33,756 nt of DNA from CAZART01 sp964487555 (GTDB lineage: Bacteria; Bacteroidota; Rhodothermia; Rhodothermales; VXPQ01): contig CAZART010000056.1 in the NCBI GenBank assembly GCA_964487555.1, forward strand, positions 1-33,756. The letters run 5' to 3'. Shown one piece after another: positions 33,365-33,756 of this stretch. The translations under genes and the position numbers were made by a program. The notes under the pieces are model-generated. The model saw nothing but the letters and a program-made list of their open reading frames with translations, was not told the DNA's origin and did no database searches. Position 1 is the first letter of the stretch; every line of letters begins with the position of its first letter.

Positions 33365-33756
33365 AGCGCGTGGGGATTCTCCTCGGGTGGAAGGAAGGAA
33401 CCAGGATACGCGTTCCCATCAACGCCTGATGGATCCTGGAGGTCGGTTGCTACAACTTAGTTAATTTACGACGAAGGCTAGACGGGTTTGGGTCCCAGGC
33501 TCATACCACTTCTTGCGCATCGACCGTGCGCCAGACGTAACACGGCATCCGGATCGGTTCTTCGGCACCGGCTTTTCGACGGCTTCGATTTCATTCGCCC
33601 GCTCCCGATTTTTGGAAGGCGACGTCCACGCGGCTCGCGATCCGTTCCGCAACGGATCGGGGCGGTGAGAGGTGGGTCTCTTAAAGGCCGCGCTCGAAGA
33701 CATGAGCTCCTGCAGCGCCTCGAAGAGTTGAAGAACTCGAGGCAACGGCTCGTCTC
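33365..33756. other. Window end: no confident gene, two weak candidate frames
   Basis: A 94-codon minus frame (33461-33745) is basic and Ser/Arg-rich with no domain likeness. On the plus strand the last 80 bases read KGRARRHELLQRLEELKNSR without a stop, which resembles the coiled-coil lead of a histidine kinase or similar, so a plus-strand gene may begin near here and leave the window. A GTG at 33665 is the only nearby start. The evidence is too thin for either call. Confidence 0.25.

Noticed and set aside
33461..33745. 94-codon minus-strand frame near the window end
   Set aside because: Basic, Ser/Arg-rich sequence without family likeness; the competing plus-strand reading at the very end looks at least as protein-like.
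1..33756. tRNA, rRNA, insertion sequences and origin
   Set aside because: No cloverleaf with GGTTCGAATCC-like arms, no rRNA segments, no transposase and no DnaA-box cluster were seen; by-eye reading cannot exclude a weak small RNA.

Overview
The window is a GC-rich chromosomal scaffold with two 100-N gaps. It most likely comes from a Rhodothermales-like member of the Rhodothermota/Bacteroidota group. The reasons are four large exported proteins ending in a type IX secretion (T9SS) type A sorting domain of the GNYPNPFNPST...YDxLGRxV form, a GWxTD-domain protein, separate secD and secF genes (many Bacteroidia have a SecDF fusion), high GC, and few strong Shine-Dalgarno sites. This assignment is inferred from protein families; no 16S or tRNA gene was seen.

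Region 1 (1-12.5 kb) holds housekeeping genes, nearly all on the minus strand: an HNH-domain protein (plus strand), purA, a STAS-domain antisigma-factor-antagonist-like protein, secF, secD, a small membrane-anchored protein of unknown function, a SIMPL/DUF541 exported protein, asnS and a GWxTD-domain exported protein. The gaps between genes are occupied by short tandem-repeat arrays, each with its own unit (19-47 bp, plus a degenerate one). Several arrays lie at or just beyond a stop codon. The 5248-5347 gap inside secF is an assembly artefact: the 55 bases on either side are identical, and removing the Ns plus one copy restores a complete 305-residue SecF.

Region 2 (13-30.8 kb) is a cell-surface island. 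Three minus-strand T9SS cargo genes carry cohesin-like, DUF11-like, choice-of-anchor-U, cadherin-like, CHRD and dockerin-like domains. They face a fourth, divergent giant cargo gene (2078 residues). The two giants (1890 and 2078 residues) are diverged paralogues built from recurring beta-rich modules and sharing a region of roughly 200 residues before different C-terminal parts. Good hairpin terminators separate the minus-strand cargo genes. Sec (SecDF, encoded in the same window) would take these proteins across the inner membrane, and T9SS, not encoded here, would take them across the outer membrane.

Region 3 (30.9-33.8 kb) has a WbpB/WlbA-type UDP-sugar 3-dehydrogenase gene directly downstream of the divergent giant, a convergent lipoprotein gene, and a small orphan gene. 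In Porphyromonas gingivalis the Wbp sugar pathway has been linked to the A-LPS that anchors T9SS cargo. The placement here therefore suggests, but does not prove, a cargo-anchoring role.

The strongest leads are the paired giant paralogues with the WbpB neighbour, the cohesin/dockerin content of the cargo cluster, and the set of unrelated intergenic repeat arrays that seem to take the place of ordinary terminators.
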